Source: Streptomyces violascens (GTDB lineage Bacteria; Actinomycetota; Actinomycetes; Streptomycetales; Streptomycetaceae). Taken from it: 64,000 nucleotides of DNA. Below the pieces are notes generated by a model. It worked only from the letters and a program-made list of their open reading frames with translations. It ran no database searches and was not told where the DNA came from. Every line of letters starts with the position of its first letter. The stretch's first letter is position 1. The stretch is from NCBI RefSeq assembly GCF_014649955.1, contig NZ_BMUA01000004.1, forward strand, positions 186,001-250,000, read 5' to 3'. Positions 55,393 to 64,000 of this stretch are shown one piece after another. A program made the translations under genes and the position numbers.

Positions 55393-56316
55393 TCACCCGC
55401 GAAGGGTGGAGAGCAGCCGCCCCGTCGCCCCGGCCAGGCCCCACTGGGCCACCAGCTCCTCCAGGGTGGCCGGGTCGAGCGGCTCCGAGGGCAGCGCGGG
55501 GTCGAACTTTGGCAGCTCCACGTCCATCGCCACCCGCACCACCTTCGGCGCGACGTCCAGATAGTCCGCAGCCTCCAGGATTCCCCGGCGCTTGGCCGGG
55601 GTCAGCCCGGAGAAGCGGTCCGCGGCGGCCGCGCGCACCCCCGCCAGGTCGCCGTACTCGTTGATCAGCTGGGCGGCCGTCTTCTCGCCGATGCCCTTCA
55701 CGCCGGGCAGCCCGTCGCTGGTGTCGCCGCGCAGCGCCGCGAAGTCCGCGTACTGATCGGGCCGCACCCCGTACTTCGTGCGGATCAGCTCGTCGTCGAC
55801 CAGGTCGCAGTCGCCCACGCCCTTGCGCGGGTACAGGACCCGCACCCCGCGCTTGTCGTCGACCAGCTGGAACAGGTCGCGGTCACCGGTGACGATGTCG
55901 ACCGGCCCTGACGAGAGGCCGGACAGGGTGCCGATCACGTCGTCGGCCTCGTACCCCGCGACGCCGACCCGGGCGATGCCCAGCGCGTCCAGGATGTCGT
56001 CGATCACCGGCACCTGCGGGGCCAGCGCGTCCGGGGTCTCCTCCTCGTCGGGCTGCCCGGCCGGGGTCTCCTCGGCCACCCGGTGCGCCTTGTAGGAGGG
56101 GATCAGATCGACCCGCCACTGCGGCCGCCAGTCCGCGTCCATGCAGGCGACGAGGTCGTCCGGGCGGTGGTCGTGGACAAGCCGGGAGATGAAGTCGAGC
56201 AATCCGCGCACGGCGTTGACCGGCGTGCCGTCCGGCGCCCTGACCGTGTCGGGCACCCCGAAATAGGCGCGGTAATAGAGGGACGAGGTGTCGAGGAGCA
56301 TCAGGCGTCGCGTCAC
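55393..56316 (-). CDS. 5'-3' exonuclease (FEN/Pol I N-terminal type)
   Basis: 307 aa. Matches the stand-alone 5' nuclease domain: LLDTSSLYYRAYFG, metal-binding acidic residues in AGYEADDVIGTL and VTGDRDLFQLV, and helix-hairpin-helix GVKGIGEKTAAQLI. It removes flaps or RNA primers during replication and repair. Start GTG 56316 (VTRRLMLLDTS) is preferred; the ATG at 56301 is an alternative. Longer starts would run into the promoter region shared with the osmoprotectant operon. Confidence 0.9.
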   Translation of the reverse strand: MTRRLMLLDTSSLYYRAYFGVPDTVRAPDGTPVNAVRGLLDFISRLVHDHRPDDLVACMDADWRPQWRVDLIPSYKAHRVAEETPAGQPDEEETPDALAPQVPVIDDILDALGIARVGVAGYEADDVIGTLSGLSSGPVDIVTGDRDLFQLVDDKRGVRVLYPRKGVGDCDLVDDELIRTKYGVRPDQYADFAALRGDTSDGLPGVKGIGEKTAAQLINEYGDLAGVRAAAADRFSGLTPAKRRGILEAADYLDVAPKVVRVAMDVELPKFDPALPSEPLDPATLEELVAQWGLAGATGRLLSTLRG

Positions 56317-56542
56317 ACCCCGATGATGCCGCACCGCACTGACACCCACCTCGCGGCCGCTAGTGAATACGTGAACTGGATCACTGTCGTGTTTGCTCCG
56401 GGCAAAGGAGGGCAGGCGCGACGCCGGAGCGGACCCAGGTATGGATTTCAACCATTTCTCGGGCTGCGGACCGAATCCGCGCCGCTCCACGGCCCGCCCG
56501 CGGGGGAGTCGGGCCGTTTTGAGTTCTACCCGTGAGGTGTAT

Positions 56543-57610
56543 GTGTCCAGGCTGCAAGCCGAGCAGCTCTACAAGGTGTTCGGCAGACGACCCGACGAAG
56601 CCGTCCGCAAGCTCGAAGGCGGCGCGGACCGCGACGAGCTGCGGGCGGACGGGACGACCGCGGCGGTGATCGACGCCTCGTTCACGGTGGACCCCGGCCA
56701 GATCTTCGTTGTCATGGGTCTCTCCGGATCCGGCAAATCGACCTTGCTGCGCATGCTCAACGGGCTCCTGGAGCCCACCGCCGGCCGCGTGCTCTTCGAC
56801 GGCCAGGACCTGACCAGCCTGTCCGCCCGCGAGATGCGTACGGTTCGCTCCAGCAAGATCAGCATGGTTTTCCAGCACTTCGCGCTGTTCCCGCACCGCA
56901 GTGTGCTCGAGAACGCCGCGTACGGCCTCGAAGTCCAGGGCGTCCCCCGTGCCGAGCGCGAGAAGCGCGCCGCCGAAGCCCTGGAGCTGACCGGCCTCGC
57001 GGGCTGGGGCGACTCCTGGCCCGACGAGCTCTCCGGCGGCATGCAGCAGCGCGTGGGCCTGGCCCGCGCGCTGGCCACCGACGCCGACCTGCTCCTGATG
57101 GACGAGTCGTTCAGCGCCCTCGACCCGCTGATCCGGCGCGACATGCAGGACCAGCTCCTCGAACTGCAAAAGCGCCTCAAGAAGACGATCGTCTTCATCA
57201 CGCACGACCTCAACGAGGCCATGCGGCTCGGCGACAAGATCGCCGTGATGCGCGACGGGCGGATCGTCCAGCTCGGCACCGCCGAGGACATCCTTCTCAC
57301 CCCGGCCAACGACTACGTGGCCTCCTTCATCCAGGACGTCGACCGCTCCCGGGTGCTCACCGCGCTGTCCGTGATGACCACCCCGCACCGCCCCGACGCC
57401 GGGGACTGCGACTGCGAGAGCGTCCTGGCCGACACCCCCGTCGCCGACGTGTGCACCGTGGCCGCACGGGTCCCGCACCCGGTCGCCGTGAAGGACGCCG
57501 ACGGCTCGCTGCTCGGCGTCGTGCCGCAGGAGCGGCTCATCGCCTTCCTGGGGGACGACAAGCAGGGCCCGGCCGTCTGCTCGATGGAGGAGGTGGCCAC
57601 GCATGCCTAG
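56543..57610 (+). CDS. Glycine betaine/proline ABC transporter ATPase
   Basis: 355 aa ProV/OpuAA. Walker A GLSGSGKST, signature LSGGMQQR, Walker B LLLMDESFSALD, then a C-terminal CBS-type region (about 280-350) as in osmosensing ATPases. GTG start at 56543 with GAGG 5 nt upstream; an ATG one base off is out of frame. The last 8 bp overlap the start of the fused permease/binding protein. The gap 56317-56542 should hold the promoter. Confidence 0.93.
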   Translation: MSRLQAEQLYKVFGRRPDEAVRKLEGGADRDELRADGTTAAVIDASFTVDPGQIFVVMGLSGSGKSTLLRMLNGLLEPTAGRVLFDGQDLTSLSAREMRTVRSSKISMVFQHFALFPHRSVLENAAYGLEVQGVPRAEREKRAAEALELTGLAGWGDSWPDELSGGMQQRVGLARALATDADLLLMDESFSALDPLIRRDMQDQLLELQKRLKKTIVFITHDLNEAMRLGDKIAVMRDGRIVQLGTAEDILLTPANDYVASFIQDVDRSRVLTALSVMTTPHRPDAGDCDCESVLADTPVADVCTVAARVPHPVAVKDADGSLLGVVPQERLIAFLGDDKQGPAVCSMEEVATHA

Positions 57611-59405
57611 GCTCCACCTCGGCGACTGGGTCGACAGCGCAGTCGACTTCCTCCAGCGCCATCTCTCCTGGCTGTTCGACGCCATCACCCAGGTCGTCAA
57701 CGGCATGTACGACGGCATCAACGCGGTGCTCGACGCACCGCAGCCGCTGCTCTTCGCGGGCATCCTCGCCGTCGTGGCCTGGTGGCTGCGCGGTCTGTCC
57801 GCCGGTGTGCTCACCTTCGCCGGTTTCGCGCTGATCGACTCGATCCAGCTGTGGGACGACACGATGTCGACGCTGTCGCTGGTGCTCGTCGCGGCGATCG
57901 TCACGCTGGTCGTCGCGATCCCGCTCGGCATCTGGGCCGCGCGCTCCAAGACGGTCAGCGCCGTCCTGCGGCCGGTCCTCGACTTCATGCAGACCATGCC
58001 CGCGATGGTCTACCTGATTCCCGGCATCATCTTCTTCGGCGTCGGTGTCGTCCCCGGCATCATCGCCACCATCGTCTTCTCGCTGCCCCCTGGCGTACGC
58101 ATGACGGAGCTCGGCATCCGCCAGGTCGACGGTGAACTCGTCGAGGCGGCCGAGGCGTTCGGCACCACGCCGCGCAACACCCTGGTGCGCGTGCAGCTCC
58201 CGCTCGCCCTGCCGACGATCATGGCGGGCATCAACCAGGTCATCATGCTCAGCCTGTCCATGGTGGTCATCGCGGGCATGGCGGGCGGCGGCGGCCTCGG
58301 CGGCGCCGTCTACCGGGCGATCGGCAATGTCGACATCGGCCTCGGCTTCGAGGCCGGCATCTCCATCGTCGTCCTGGCCATGTACCTGGACCGGATGACC
58401 GGGGCGCTCAGCCGCCAGGTCTCGCCGCTCGGCCGGCGCGCGCTCGCCAAGGCGAAGGCTGCCACCGGCGGTCTCAGGATCTGGAACTACCGTCCGCAGC
58501 CCGCCGTCGCGGTCGTCGGCGTGGTCGTCCTCGCGCTCGTCGCGGGCGGCATGAACATGTTCGGCTCCTCGAACGAGGCCACCGCCAGTGGCGCCAAGGA
58601 CGTCGGCAAGGGCAAGAAGATCTCGCTCGGCTACATCCCGTGGGACGAGGGTGTCGCCTCCACCTTCCTGTGGAAGGAACTCCTGGAACGCCGCGGCTTC
58701 ACCGTGGACGCCCGCCAGTACGAGGCCGGCGCGCTCTACACCGGCATGGCCGGCGGCCAGATCGACTTCGAGACCGACTCCTGGCTGCCCACCACGCACG
58801 CCCAGTACTGGGCCAAGTACAAGGACAAGCTGGAGGACATGGGCTCCTGGTACGGCCCCACCTCCCTGGAGCTGTCGGTGCCGTCCTACGTCAAGGACGT
58901 CAACTCCCTCGACGACCTGAAGGGCAAGGGCGCCGAGTTCCAGAACCGCATCGTCGGCATCGAGCCGAGCGCCGGTGAGACCGGGATCCTGAAGGACAAG
59001 ATCCTCAAGGAGTACGGCCTGGACGGCGAGTACAAGGTCGTCGACGGCTCCACCCCCGGCATGCTGGCCGAGCTGAAGCGGGCGTACGCCAAGAAGGAGC
59101 CCATCGTGGTTCCGCTCTGGTCGCCGCACTGGGCGTACAACACCTACGACCTGAAGAAGCTCAAGGATCCCAAGGGCGTCTGGGGCAAGGGCGACGGTGT
59201 GCACACCCTGGCCCGCAAGGGCTTCGCCTCCGACAACGCCGAGGTCGGCACGTGGCTGAAGAACTTCAAGATGGACGAGAAGCAGCTCACCAGCCTTGAA
59301 GCCAAGATCCAGTCCACCGGCAAGGGCAAGGAGCAGGACGCCGTGCGCGCCTGGCTCAAGGAGAACCCGGGCCTGGCCGACAAGTGGACTCCGGTCTCGT
59401 CGTAG
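57603..59405 (+). CDS. Fused glycine betaine permease/substrate-binding protein (OpuABC type)
   Basis: 600 aa. Residues about 1-285 form a ProW-like permease (EAA loop GELVEAAEAFGTTPRNTLVRVQLPLA). A further transmembrane segment (AVAVVGVVVLALVAGGMNMF) anchors a C-terminal OpuAC-like binding domain (about 330-600), with Trp-rich ligand-cage regions (YIPWDEG, DSWLPTTH, LWSPHW). Tethered receptor fusions of this kind are known in Lactococcus and Streptomyces. It imports glycine betaine or proline betaine under osmotic stress together with the upstream ATPase. Confidence 0.93.
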   Translation: MPRLHLGDWVDSAVDFLQRHLSWLFDAITQVVNGMYDGINAVLDAPQPLLFAGILAVVAWWLRGLSAGVLTFAGFALIDSIQLWDDTMSTLSLVLVAAIVTLVVAIPLGIWAARSKTVSAVLRPVLDFMQTMPAMVYLIPGIIFFGVGVVPGIIATIVFSLPPGVRMTELGIRQVDGELVEAAEAFGTTPRNTLVRVQLPLALPTIMAGINQVIMLSLSMVVIAGMAGGGGLGGAVYRAIGNVDIGLGFEAGISIVVLAMYLDRMTGALSRQVSPLGRRALAKAKAATGGLRIWNYRPQPAVAVVGVVVLALVAGGMNMFGSSNEATASGAKDVGKGKKISLGYIPWDEGVASTFLWKELLERRGFTVDARQYEAGALYTGMAGGQIDFETDSWLPTTHAQYWAKYKDKLEDMGSWYGPTSLELSVPSYVKDVNSLDDLKGKGAEFQNRIVGIEPSAGETGILKDKILKEYGLDGEYKVVDGSTPGMLAELKRAYAKKEPIVVPLWSPHWAYNTYDLKKLKDPKGVWGKGDGVHTLARKGFASDNAEVGTWLKNFKMDEKQLTSLEAKIQSTGKGKEQDAVRAWLKENPGLADKWTPVSS

Positions 59406-59439
59406 CCGCCCGAGGAGGGAAGCCCCTCCTGCCTCCCGT

Positions 59440-59479
59440 TTCCGCAGCCGCGGCCGGTCCTCCGGCCGCGGCTGCGGAA
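59440..59479 (+). terminator. 18-bp terminator of the osmoprotectant operon
   Basis: TTCCGCAGCCGCGGCCGG (59440-59457) pairs fully with 59462-59479; loop TCCT. Confidence 0.9.
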
Positions 59480-59618
59480 CGTCGGGATCCGGCCTGATCT
59501 CGCACGGAACCCTTGGCGATCTTGGCGGGACGGTCCCCTCGGGGCCCGAAGCTGCGTAGGGTGACGTGAACGCAGCCGGTGCGAACGCGGACCGAGTGAC
59601 AGGGAGGGAGCCCGGGAG

Positions 59619-60173
59619 ATGGACGACAAGGAAACTCTTCGGGTGGGCGTGGCGGTACGGCGGCTGCGCCGCAGCCTGGGTCTCACCCTGGCCGTGGTCG
59701 CCGAGCGCAGCGGCCTTTCGGTGCCGTTCCTCAGCCAGGTCGAGAACGAGCGCGCCCGCCCCAGTGCCCGCTCCCTCCAACGCGTGGCGGACGCCCTGAA
59801 CACCACGGTCGGCGAGCTGTACGACGCCGCCGACTGCACCCGCACGGTCGACGTCGTACGCGCCGAGCCCGAGGGCGAGGGACTCGGTGTGCGGCCCCTG
59901 CTGCGCGGGCACCACCAGCTGCACGCGATGGAGTTCACCGGCGAGCAGGACACCGGCCGCGAATTCCAGCACCGCAACGACGAGCTGATGTACGTGGCCG
60001 ACGGCGCCGCCGAGGTCGAGGCCGAGGGCCGCGCCTACCGCCTGGAGCGCGGCGACACACTGTGCCTGTCCGGCGGGGTGCGCCACCGCTGGCGGGCGGC
60101 GCTGCCCGGCACCCGCATCCTGGTCGTAGCGGTCGCCGACCACATCGAGGCCATCGAGGAGACCCGCCACTGA
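59619..60173 (+). CDS. XRE-family regulator with cupin domain
   Basis: 184 aa. N-terminal helix-turn-helix (LAVVAERSGLSVPFLSQVENERARPS, about 23-48), then a small cupin barrel (about 100-175; ELMYVADGAAEVEAEG, LERGDTLCLSGGVRHRWRA). Regulators of this layout sense small molecules or metals through the cupin. GGGAGGGAG lies upstream of the ATG. The stop overlaps the next start (TGATG), so it is coupled to the metal-receptor-like gene. Confidence 0.88.
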   Translation: MDDKETLRVGVAVRRLRRSLGLTLAVVAERSGLSVPFLSQVENERARPSARSLQRVADALNTTVGELYDAADCTRTVDVVRAEPEGEGLGVRPLLRGHHQLHAMEFTGEQDTGREFQHRNDELMYVADGAAEVEAEGRAYRLERGDTLCLSGGVRHRWRAALPGTRILVVAVADHIEAIEETRH

Positions 60174-60886
60174 TGAGGGTGGTCTCCCTCGTCCCGTCCC
60201 TGACGGAGGCGGTCGCGGTCAGCGCACCCGGGCTCCTGGTGGGTGCGACCGACTGGTGCAGCCACCCGGCCGGGCTCGACGTCGTACGCATCGGAGGCAC
60301 CAAGAATCCGGACGTGGAGCGGATCATCGCGCTCGCCCCGGATCTGGTCGTCGCCAACGAGGAGGAGAACCGGGCCGCCGATCTCGCGGCCCTCGCCGCC
60401 GCCGGGCTCGACGTCCTGGTCACCGAGGTCCGCTCGCTCCCGCAGGCGTTCACCGAGCTGGAGCGGGTCCTGGTGGAGGGCTGCGGTCTCTCACGGCCGG
60501 GCTGGCTGGACGCGGCCGAGCGGGCGTGGGCCGGGGTGCGTCCGGGCCCCGAACGGATGGCGATCGTGCCGATCTGGCGGCGCCCATGGATGGTGCTCGG
60601 CCACGACACCTTCGCGGGCGACCTGCTCGCCCGGCTCGGCGTGCACAACGCCTACGCCACTCACGCCGAGCGGTACCCCCGCATCGGCATCGACGAGCTG
60701 AACGCGGCAGGGGCCGACCTGGTGGTCCTGCCCGACGAGCCGTACCGCTTCACGCCCGACGACGGCCCCGAGGCGTTCCCCGCACTGCCCGCCGCCCTGG
60801 TCGACGGCCGCCGGCTCACCTGGTACGGCCCGTCATTGGCCGAAGCGCCGGCCGTACTCGGCGCGGCGCTTCGGGGCGGTCTTTGA
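60173..60886 (+). CDS. Helical-backbone metal receptor-like protein, no export signal
   Basis: 237 aa with the fold of BtuF/FhuD-type binding proteins (MRVVSLVPSLTEAV, VGATDWCSHPAG, LAPDLVVANEEENR, GADLVVLPDEPY). Exported homologues have a lipobox; this one starts directly at the first beta strand, so it should stay in the cytoplasm. It overlaps the XRE-cupin gene by one base. A ligand such as a corrinoid or metal complex is inferred only. It is convergent with the TDT transporter gene, 6 bp apart. Confidence 0.8.
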   Translation: MRVVSLVPSLTEAVAVSAPGLLVGATDWCSHPAGLDVVRIGGTKNPDVERIIALAPDLVVANEEENRAADLAALAAAGLDVLVTEVRSLPQAFTELERVLVEGCGLSRPGWLDAAERAWAGVRPGPERMAIVPIWRRPWMVLGHDTFAGDLLARLGVHNAYATHAERYPRIGIDELNAAGADLVVLPDEPYRFTPDDGPEAFPALPAALVDGRRLTWYGPSLAEAPAVLGAALRGGL

Positions 60887-60892
60887 CGCGGG

Positions 60893-62011
60893 CTACTTCT
60901 TCACGGGCGCCGCGAGCAGCTTCCCGCTGACGAGGCCTCGTACGGTGTGGAATCCGGCCACCAGCCAGGCCGTCACGAGCAGCGCGTACAGGGCGACCGC
61001 CAGCCAGTCGAAGGCGTGCAGGCCGGTGTGGCGGGCGAGGCCCTCGGCGCCGGTGACACAGGTGCCGACGGGGAAGGTGAAGGCCCACCAGGTCATCGCG
61101 AAGCCCATGCCGCGCCGGGCCGCCCGGATCGCCATGGCCGCCGCGAGCGCCAGCCACATCAGGGCGAAGCCCATCACGGGCACCCCGTACAGGACGGCGA
61201 AGGCGCCCATTCCGTTCGCGTAGGTGGCGTCGATCGCGCCGGTAGCCACGTCGGCGAGCTTGTTCACGGCGGTGGTGGACTGGCCGAGGGGGCCGAGCAC
61301 CAGGAACAGGGTGGGGGTCAGGAACAGGGGCAGCGCGCCCCGGTGGATCAGGCGCGAGAACACCACGGGCAGGATGACCAGGGTGGCCAGCAGGCTCATG
61401 CCGAACATCGCGTACGAGCCGAGCAACAGCGCCTCGCGGGCCTGCCCGGCGGGCAGGTGGGGGACGAGCAGGGGGCCCAGCGTCGCCGAGACCATGGGGG
61501 CGACCACGGGGAGCAGCCAGACGGGGGAGGCGCTGCCGGGCGCGACGTCGTGGCGGGCGACCATCAGGTAGGGCACGGCCACCGCGGCGACCAGGCCGAT
61601 CAGCGTGCCCACGCCGTAGAGCACCCACGCCAGGGGGACGGCCGCGGCCTCGCCGATCAGGTCGGCGCCGACCGACAGCGAGCCGATGCCGACGGCCAGG
61701 AACGCCATCGACAGGCAGCCGTAGAAGGGCGCCACGGTGGGGTCGAGGAGGTGCGCGCGGGCCTGGTCGCGGTGGTGCAGCCAGTGCCCGGCGCGAGCCG
61801 CGAGCAGCACCACCAGCATGGCAAGCGCCAGCGCCCAGACCACCTGGAGGCCGGGGATGTGGAACGGCAGTCCCGCGCCCGCGTTGGCGATGATGGCGGT
61901 GCCCATGACCGCGGCGTACCAGTTCGGGCCGAGGTGGCGCAGGGCGGGACGACGCCGGACGGCGGCGACGGGGGGTTGGGTGCGGGGGCGCGGTTGCGCG
62001 ATGGTGGCCAT
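60893..62011 (-). CDS. TDT-family transporter (TehA/SLAC1 type)
   Basis: 372 aa with about ten hydrophobic helices starting LGPNWYAAVMGTAIIANAG, the family's first helix. Members include tellurite-resistance TehA, malate transporter Mae1, sulfite exporters and anion channels; the substrate is not clear here. Start ATG 62011. The long open frame continuing upstream of it is a chance extension. It is divergent from a LysR regulator, which likely controls it. Confidence 0.87.
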   Translation of the reverse strand: MATIAQPRPRTQPPVAAVRRRPALRHLGPNWYAAVMGTAIIANAGAGLPFHIPGLQVVWALALAMLVVLLAARAGHWLHHRDQARAHLLDPTVAPFYGCLSMAFLAVGIGSLSVGADLIGEAAAVPLAWVLYGVGTLIGLVAAVAVPYLMVARHDVAPGSASPVWLLPVVAPMVSATLGPLLVPHLPAGQAREALLLGSYAMFGMSLLATLVILPVVFSRLIHRGALPLFLTPTLFLVLGPLGQSTTAVNKLADVATGAIDATYANGMGAFAVLYGVPVMGFALMWLALAAAMAIRAARRGMGFAMTWWAFTFPVGTCVTGAEGLARHTGLHAFDWLAVALYALLVTAWLVAGFHTVRGLVSGKLLAAPVKK

Positions 62012-62059
62012 GAATCCAGCTTCGTCCCGGTCAACGGCCCCCGCCACGCCTGCTGGGGC

Positions 62060-62071
62060 TATGGGCCCATA
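62060..62071. promoter_or_regulatory. Palindrome in the TDT/LysR divergent promoter
   Basis: TATGGGCCCATA is a perfect 12-bp palindrome in the 70-bp gap, 10 bp before the LysR start. The form T-N11-A of LysR sites is not obvious, but placement suits an autoregulatory site. Confidence 0.4.
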
Positions 62072-62081
62072 AGCTGGAGTT

Positions 62082-63011
62082 ATGAGCATGAACGGTCCCG
62101 GGGACACCGCCCCCCTCGCCCACCGGGTGCCCGACCTGGGCGCGATGGAGCTGCTGCTCGCCGTCGCCCGCCACGGCAGCCTCGGACGGGCCGCCCGCGA
62201 TCTCGGCATCACCCAGCCCGCCGCGAGCAGCCGTGTCCGCTCGATGGAGCGCCTGCTCGGCGTGGCTCTCGTCGAGCGCTCCCCGCGCGGCTCGCGGCTC
62301 ACCGCCGAGGGCGTCCTGGTGACGGACTGGGCGCGGCGGGTCGTCGAGGCGGCCGAGGCGTTCGAGGCGGGCGCGCAGGCGCTGCGCGGCCGACGGGACT
62401 CGCGCCTGCGGGTCGCCGCGAGCATGACGATCGCCGAGTACCTGCTGCCGGGCTGGCTGATCGCGCTGCGCTCCGAGCGCCCCGGCACCGCGGTCTCGCT
62501 CAGTGCCGGGAACTCGGCCGTGGTCGCCGAGCGGCTGCTCTCGGACGAGGCCGATCTCGGCTTCGTCGAAGGGCTCGGGGTGCCCGCGGGCCTGGACTCG
62601 GCGGTCATCGGCCACGACCGGCTCTTCGTGGTCGCGGCCCCCTCGCACCCGTGGGCCCGCCGGCGCCACCCGCTGCTGCCCGCGGAACTGGCCGCGACCC
62701 CGCTCATCCTGCGCGAGCCGGGCTCGGGCACCCGCCAGGTCCTGGACGCGGCACTCGCCGCCCACGGCGGGCTCGCCGAGCCGCTCATCGAGCTCTCCTC
62801 CACCACCGCGGTGAAGGCCTCCGTCGTCAGCGGGGCCGGGCCCTCCGTGCTCAGCGAACTCGCGCTCGGCGAGGAACTGGCGGCCCGGCGCCTGGTGCAG
62901 ATCCCGGTCGAGGGCGTACGGCTGCGGCGCGATCTGCGCGCGGTGTGGCGCCAGGGACCGCTGCCCGCGGGGCCGGCCCGTGATCTGCTCTCCCTGACCC
63001 GGCCCACCTGA
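62082..63011 (+). CDS. LysR-family transcriptional regulator
   Basis: 309 aa. LysR helix-turn-helix (MELLLAVARHGSLGRAARDLGITQPAASSRVRSMERLLGV, about residues 22-61; first 20 or so residues are an extra tail), then the periplasmic-binding-like effector domain. ATG 62082 is 2 nt from GGAG, ATG 62088 is 8 nt from it and is equally likely. Divergent from the TDT transporter, a typical regulator-target pair. Confidence 0.9.
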   Translation: MSMNGPGDTAPLAHRVPDLGAMELLLAVARHGSLGRAARDLGITQPAASSRVRSMERLLGVALVERSPRGSRLTAEGVLVTDWARRVVEAAEAFEAGAQALRGRRDSRLRVAASMTIAEYLLPGWLIALRSERPGTAVSLSAGNSAVVAERLLSDEADLGFVEGLGVPAGLDSAVIGHDRLFVVAAPSHPWARRRHPLLPAELAATPLILREPGSGTRQVLDAALAAHGGLAEPLIELSSTTAVKASVVSGAGPSVLSELALGEELAARRLVQIPVEGVRLRRDLRAVWRQGPLPAGPARDLLSLTRPT

Positions 63012-63018
63012 CGATCTG

Positions 63019-63702
63019 TCAGGCGGGCACCAGGCGGCTGCTGTCGGTGTCCCGGCAGGCGCGGGCCAGGCGCTCCTCGATGGTGTGCCGCACCATGGGC
63101 CACTCCTCGTCGAGGACCGAGTAGAACGCCGTCCCGCGTACGAGTCCGTCCAGGCCCCGGGTGTGGACCCGGCGCACCCCCTCGCACACCGCGCCGAGCC
63201 GCTCGATCGCGGCCCGGGAGCGGGCGTTGCGGGCGTCGGCGCGCAGCGAGATCCGGCGCACCCGCCAGGTGTCGAAGGCGTGCTGGAACATCAGGAGCTT
63301 GGCCTCGGTGTTGATGCCGGTGCCCTGGGCGTGCGCGGAGAGCCAGGTGGCGCCGATCTCGGCCGCGTCCGGGACCGCGTCGGCGCCGCCGCTCAGCGGC
63401 CCGCGCGGCGCGGGCGGCCACACCACGGGCCCGTCCCAGTAGTCGAGTTCGCAGAACCGGGTCGACCCCACGACCAGCCCGTCGGCGGCCCGTACGGTCG
63501 CGAACGCCAGGCTCCGCCCGGCCTGCTGGTCGGCCAGCGCGCTCTGGATGTAGGTGTGCGCCGCGTCCAGGCCGTGTGGGACGGGCGTGAAGGCGTACGA
63601 GGTCCGGTCGGCCGCCGCTGCGGCGGCCAGGGCCGGGGCGTGGGAGACGGTGAGCGGTTCGAGCCGTACGGAACGGCCCGACAGGATGACGGGTGCGGGC
63701 AC
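63019..63702 (-). CDS. GNAT acetyltransferase (RimJ/RimL type)
   Basis: 227 aa. LEPLTVSHAPALAAAA at the N-terminus, motif A region EIGATWLSAHAQGTGINTEAKLLMFQHAF, and RRISLRADARNARSRAAIERLGAVCEG, the acetyl-CoA-binding and C-terminal signatures of the RimJ/L group. It may acetylate protein N-termini or a small amine. GTG start with AAGG 5 nt upstream. It ends 7 bp from the LysR stop (convergent). Confidence 0.9.
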   Translation of the reverse strand: MPAPVILSGRSVRLEPLTVSHAPALAAAAAADRTSYAFTPVPHGLDAAHTYIQSALADQQAGRSLAFATVRAADGLVVGSTRFCELDYWDGPVVWPPAPRGPLSGGADAVPDAAEIGATWLSAHAQGTGINTEAKLLMFQHAFDTWRVRRISLRADARNARSRAAIERLGAVCEGVRRVHTRGLDGLVRGTAFYSVLDEEWPMVRHTIEERLARACRDTDSSRLVPA

Positions 63703-63957
63703 GGGGCCTTCGGTCCTTCGGAGCGCGGCGGAGCTTCCCCGCCGTGGGCGGGGAGAGCGGGGACACGGAGGAACACACTGTCAGGATGTGTCCGTGAAAT
63801 GGCCAGGGAAGGAACGAGAGCGCGAAGAGGAACGAGCGGCCAGGTGAAGGCGAGGAGTCTCGGGGAATCCGCCCTGCGAGGGGCGGCGAGAGGAAGATAC
63901 CCGGATGATCGCCCCAACGTCACCCCCTCGGAAGAGTGAGGGTTTCCGGGCGTGTCG
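63703..63957. other. No supported gene
   Basis: Only short overlapping frames without ribosome-binding sites or recognisable domains. It should contain the promoter of the acetyltransferase. Confidence 0.5.
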
Positions 63958-63991
63958 TACGGCCCCGGACCGCACCGGGTCCGGGGCCGTA
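63958..63991. terminator. Terminator of a gene beyond the right edge
   Basis: A perfect 14-bp stem TACGGCCCCGGACC (63958-63971) with 63978-63991 and a 6-nt loop. It probably ends a minus-strand gene entering from the right. Confidence 0.7.
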
Positions 63992-64000
63992 TTGGCGGGC

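Noticed and set aside
57537..60170. Minus-strand open frame of 877 codons opposite the osmoprotectant and XRE genes
   Set aside because: Shadow of GC-rich codons; it crosses several well-supported plus-strand genes and their terminator.
62012..63778. Upstream extension of the TDT transporter frame into a 961-codon fusion
   Set aside because: The extension crosses the LysR and acetyltransferase genes in another frame, has no domain, and the TDT protein starts normally at 62011.

Overview
The window is about 64 kb of very GC-rich DNA with strong G/C bias at third codon positions, many GTG starts, short intergenic gaps and genes on both strands. The gene content (Pup-proteasome cluster, gyl-type glycerol operon, fused glycine-betaine permease/binding protein, DmdR-type iron box) points to a Streptomyces chromosome, probably its conserved core. 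The order resembles the S. coelicolor region around SCO1620-SCO1660 as I remember it; no alignment was made. I saw no rRNA, tRNA, CRISPR array or intact insertion sequence.

Layout. 1-77: 5' end of a PAC2-family gene on the minus strand. 457-6233: a five-gene operon for a deoxysugar acid, most likely L-fuconate/L-fucose (dehydratase, SDR, sugar ABC transporter). 6446-8347: a membrane Ser/Thr kinase. 8495-9166: a GntR/FCD regulator whose own promoter carries a perfect palindrome with two degraded copies in front of the sugar operon, which ties the two together. 9277-14352 (minus): glpD, glpK, glpF and the IclR-type regulator gylR. 14645-18154: metH with a structured leader, then a HAD phosphatase. 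19476-22744: two tandem orphan oligopeptide-binding lipoproteins. 22959-28077: an orphan response regulator, an Fe-S RecB-type nuclease, an M50 protease, TrmI, a secreted protein and a ferredoxin.

28318-44557 is the pupylation/proteasome neighbourhood: arc, dop, pup, prcB, prcA, then a LacI/MFS pair, pafA, two FKBP genes, pafB, pafC, two small proteins, tatA, tatC and a diacylglycerol-kinase-like gene. Dop deamidates Pup (which ends in GGQ), PafA ligates it, Arc unfolds substrates and feeds the PrcAB core, and PafBC is the paired WYL regulator. A large HelY-type helicase follows (44603-47431).

47653-64000 is a mosaic: TetR, an ADP-ribosylglycohydrolase, an unrecognised helical-repeat protein bracketed by 19-bp inverted repeats, an autoregulated PadR with a DrrAB-type drug exporter, an iron-regulated siderophore-interacting protein, a 5'-3' exonuclease, the OpuA/ProU-type osmoprotectant transporter, an XRE-cupin regulator coupled to a metal-receptor-like protein, a TDT transporter with divergent LysR, and a GNAT acetyltransferase.

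Items most worth following up: a candidate small RNA on the minus strand between padR and drrA, a pseudoknot-like metH leader, the shared GntR operator linking fuconate genes to their regulator, the inverted-repeat-bounded cassette at 49.4-51.2 kb, and several probable leaderless genes (trmI, pafA, dagK, helY).
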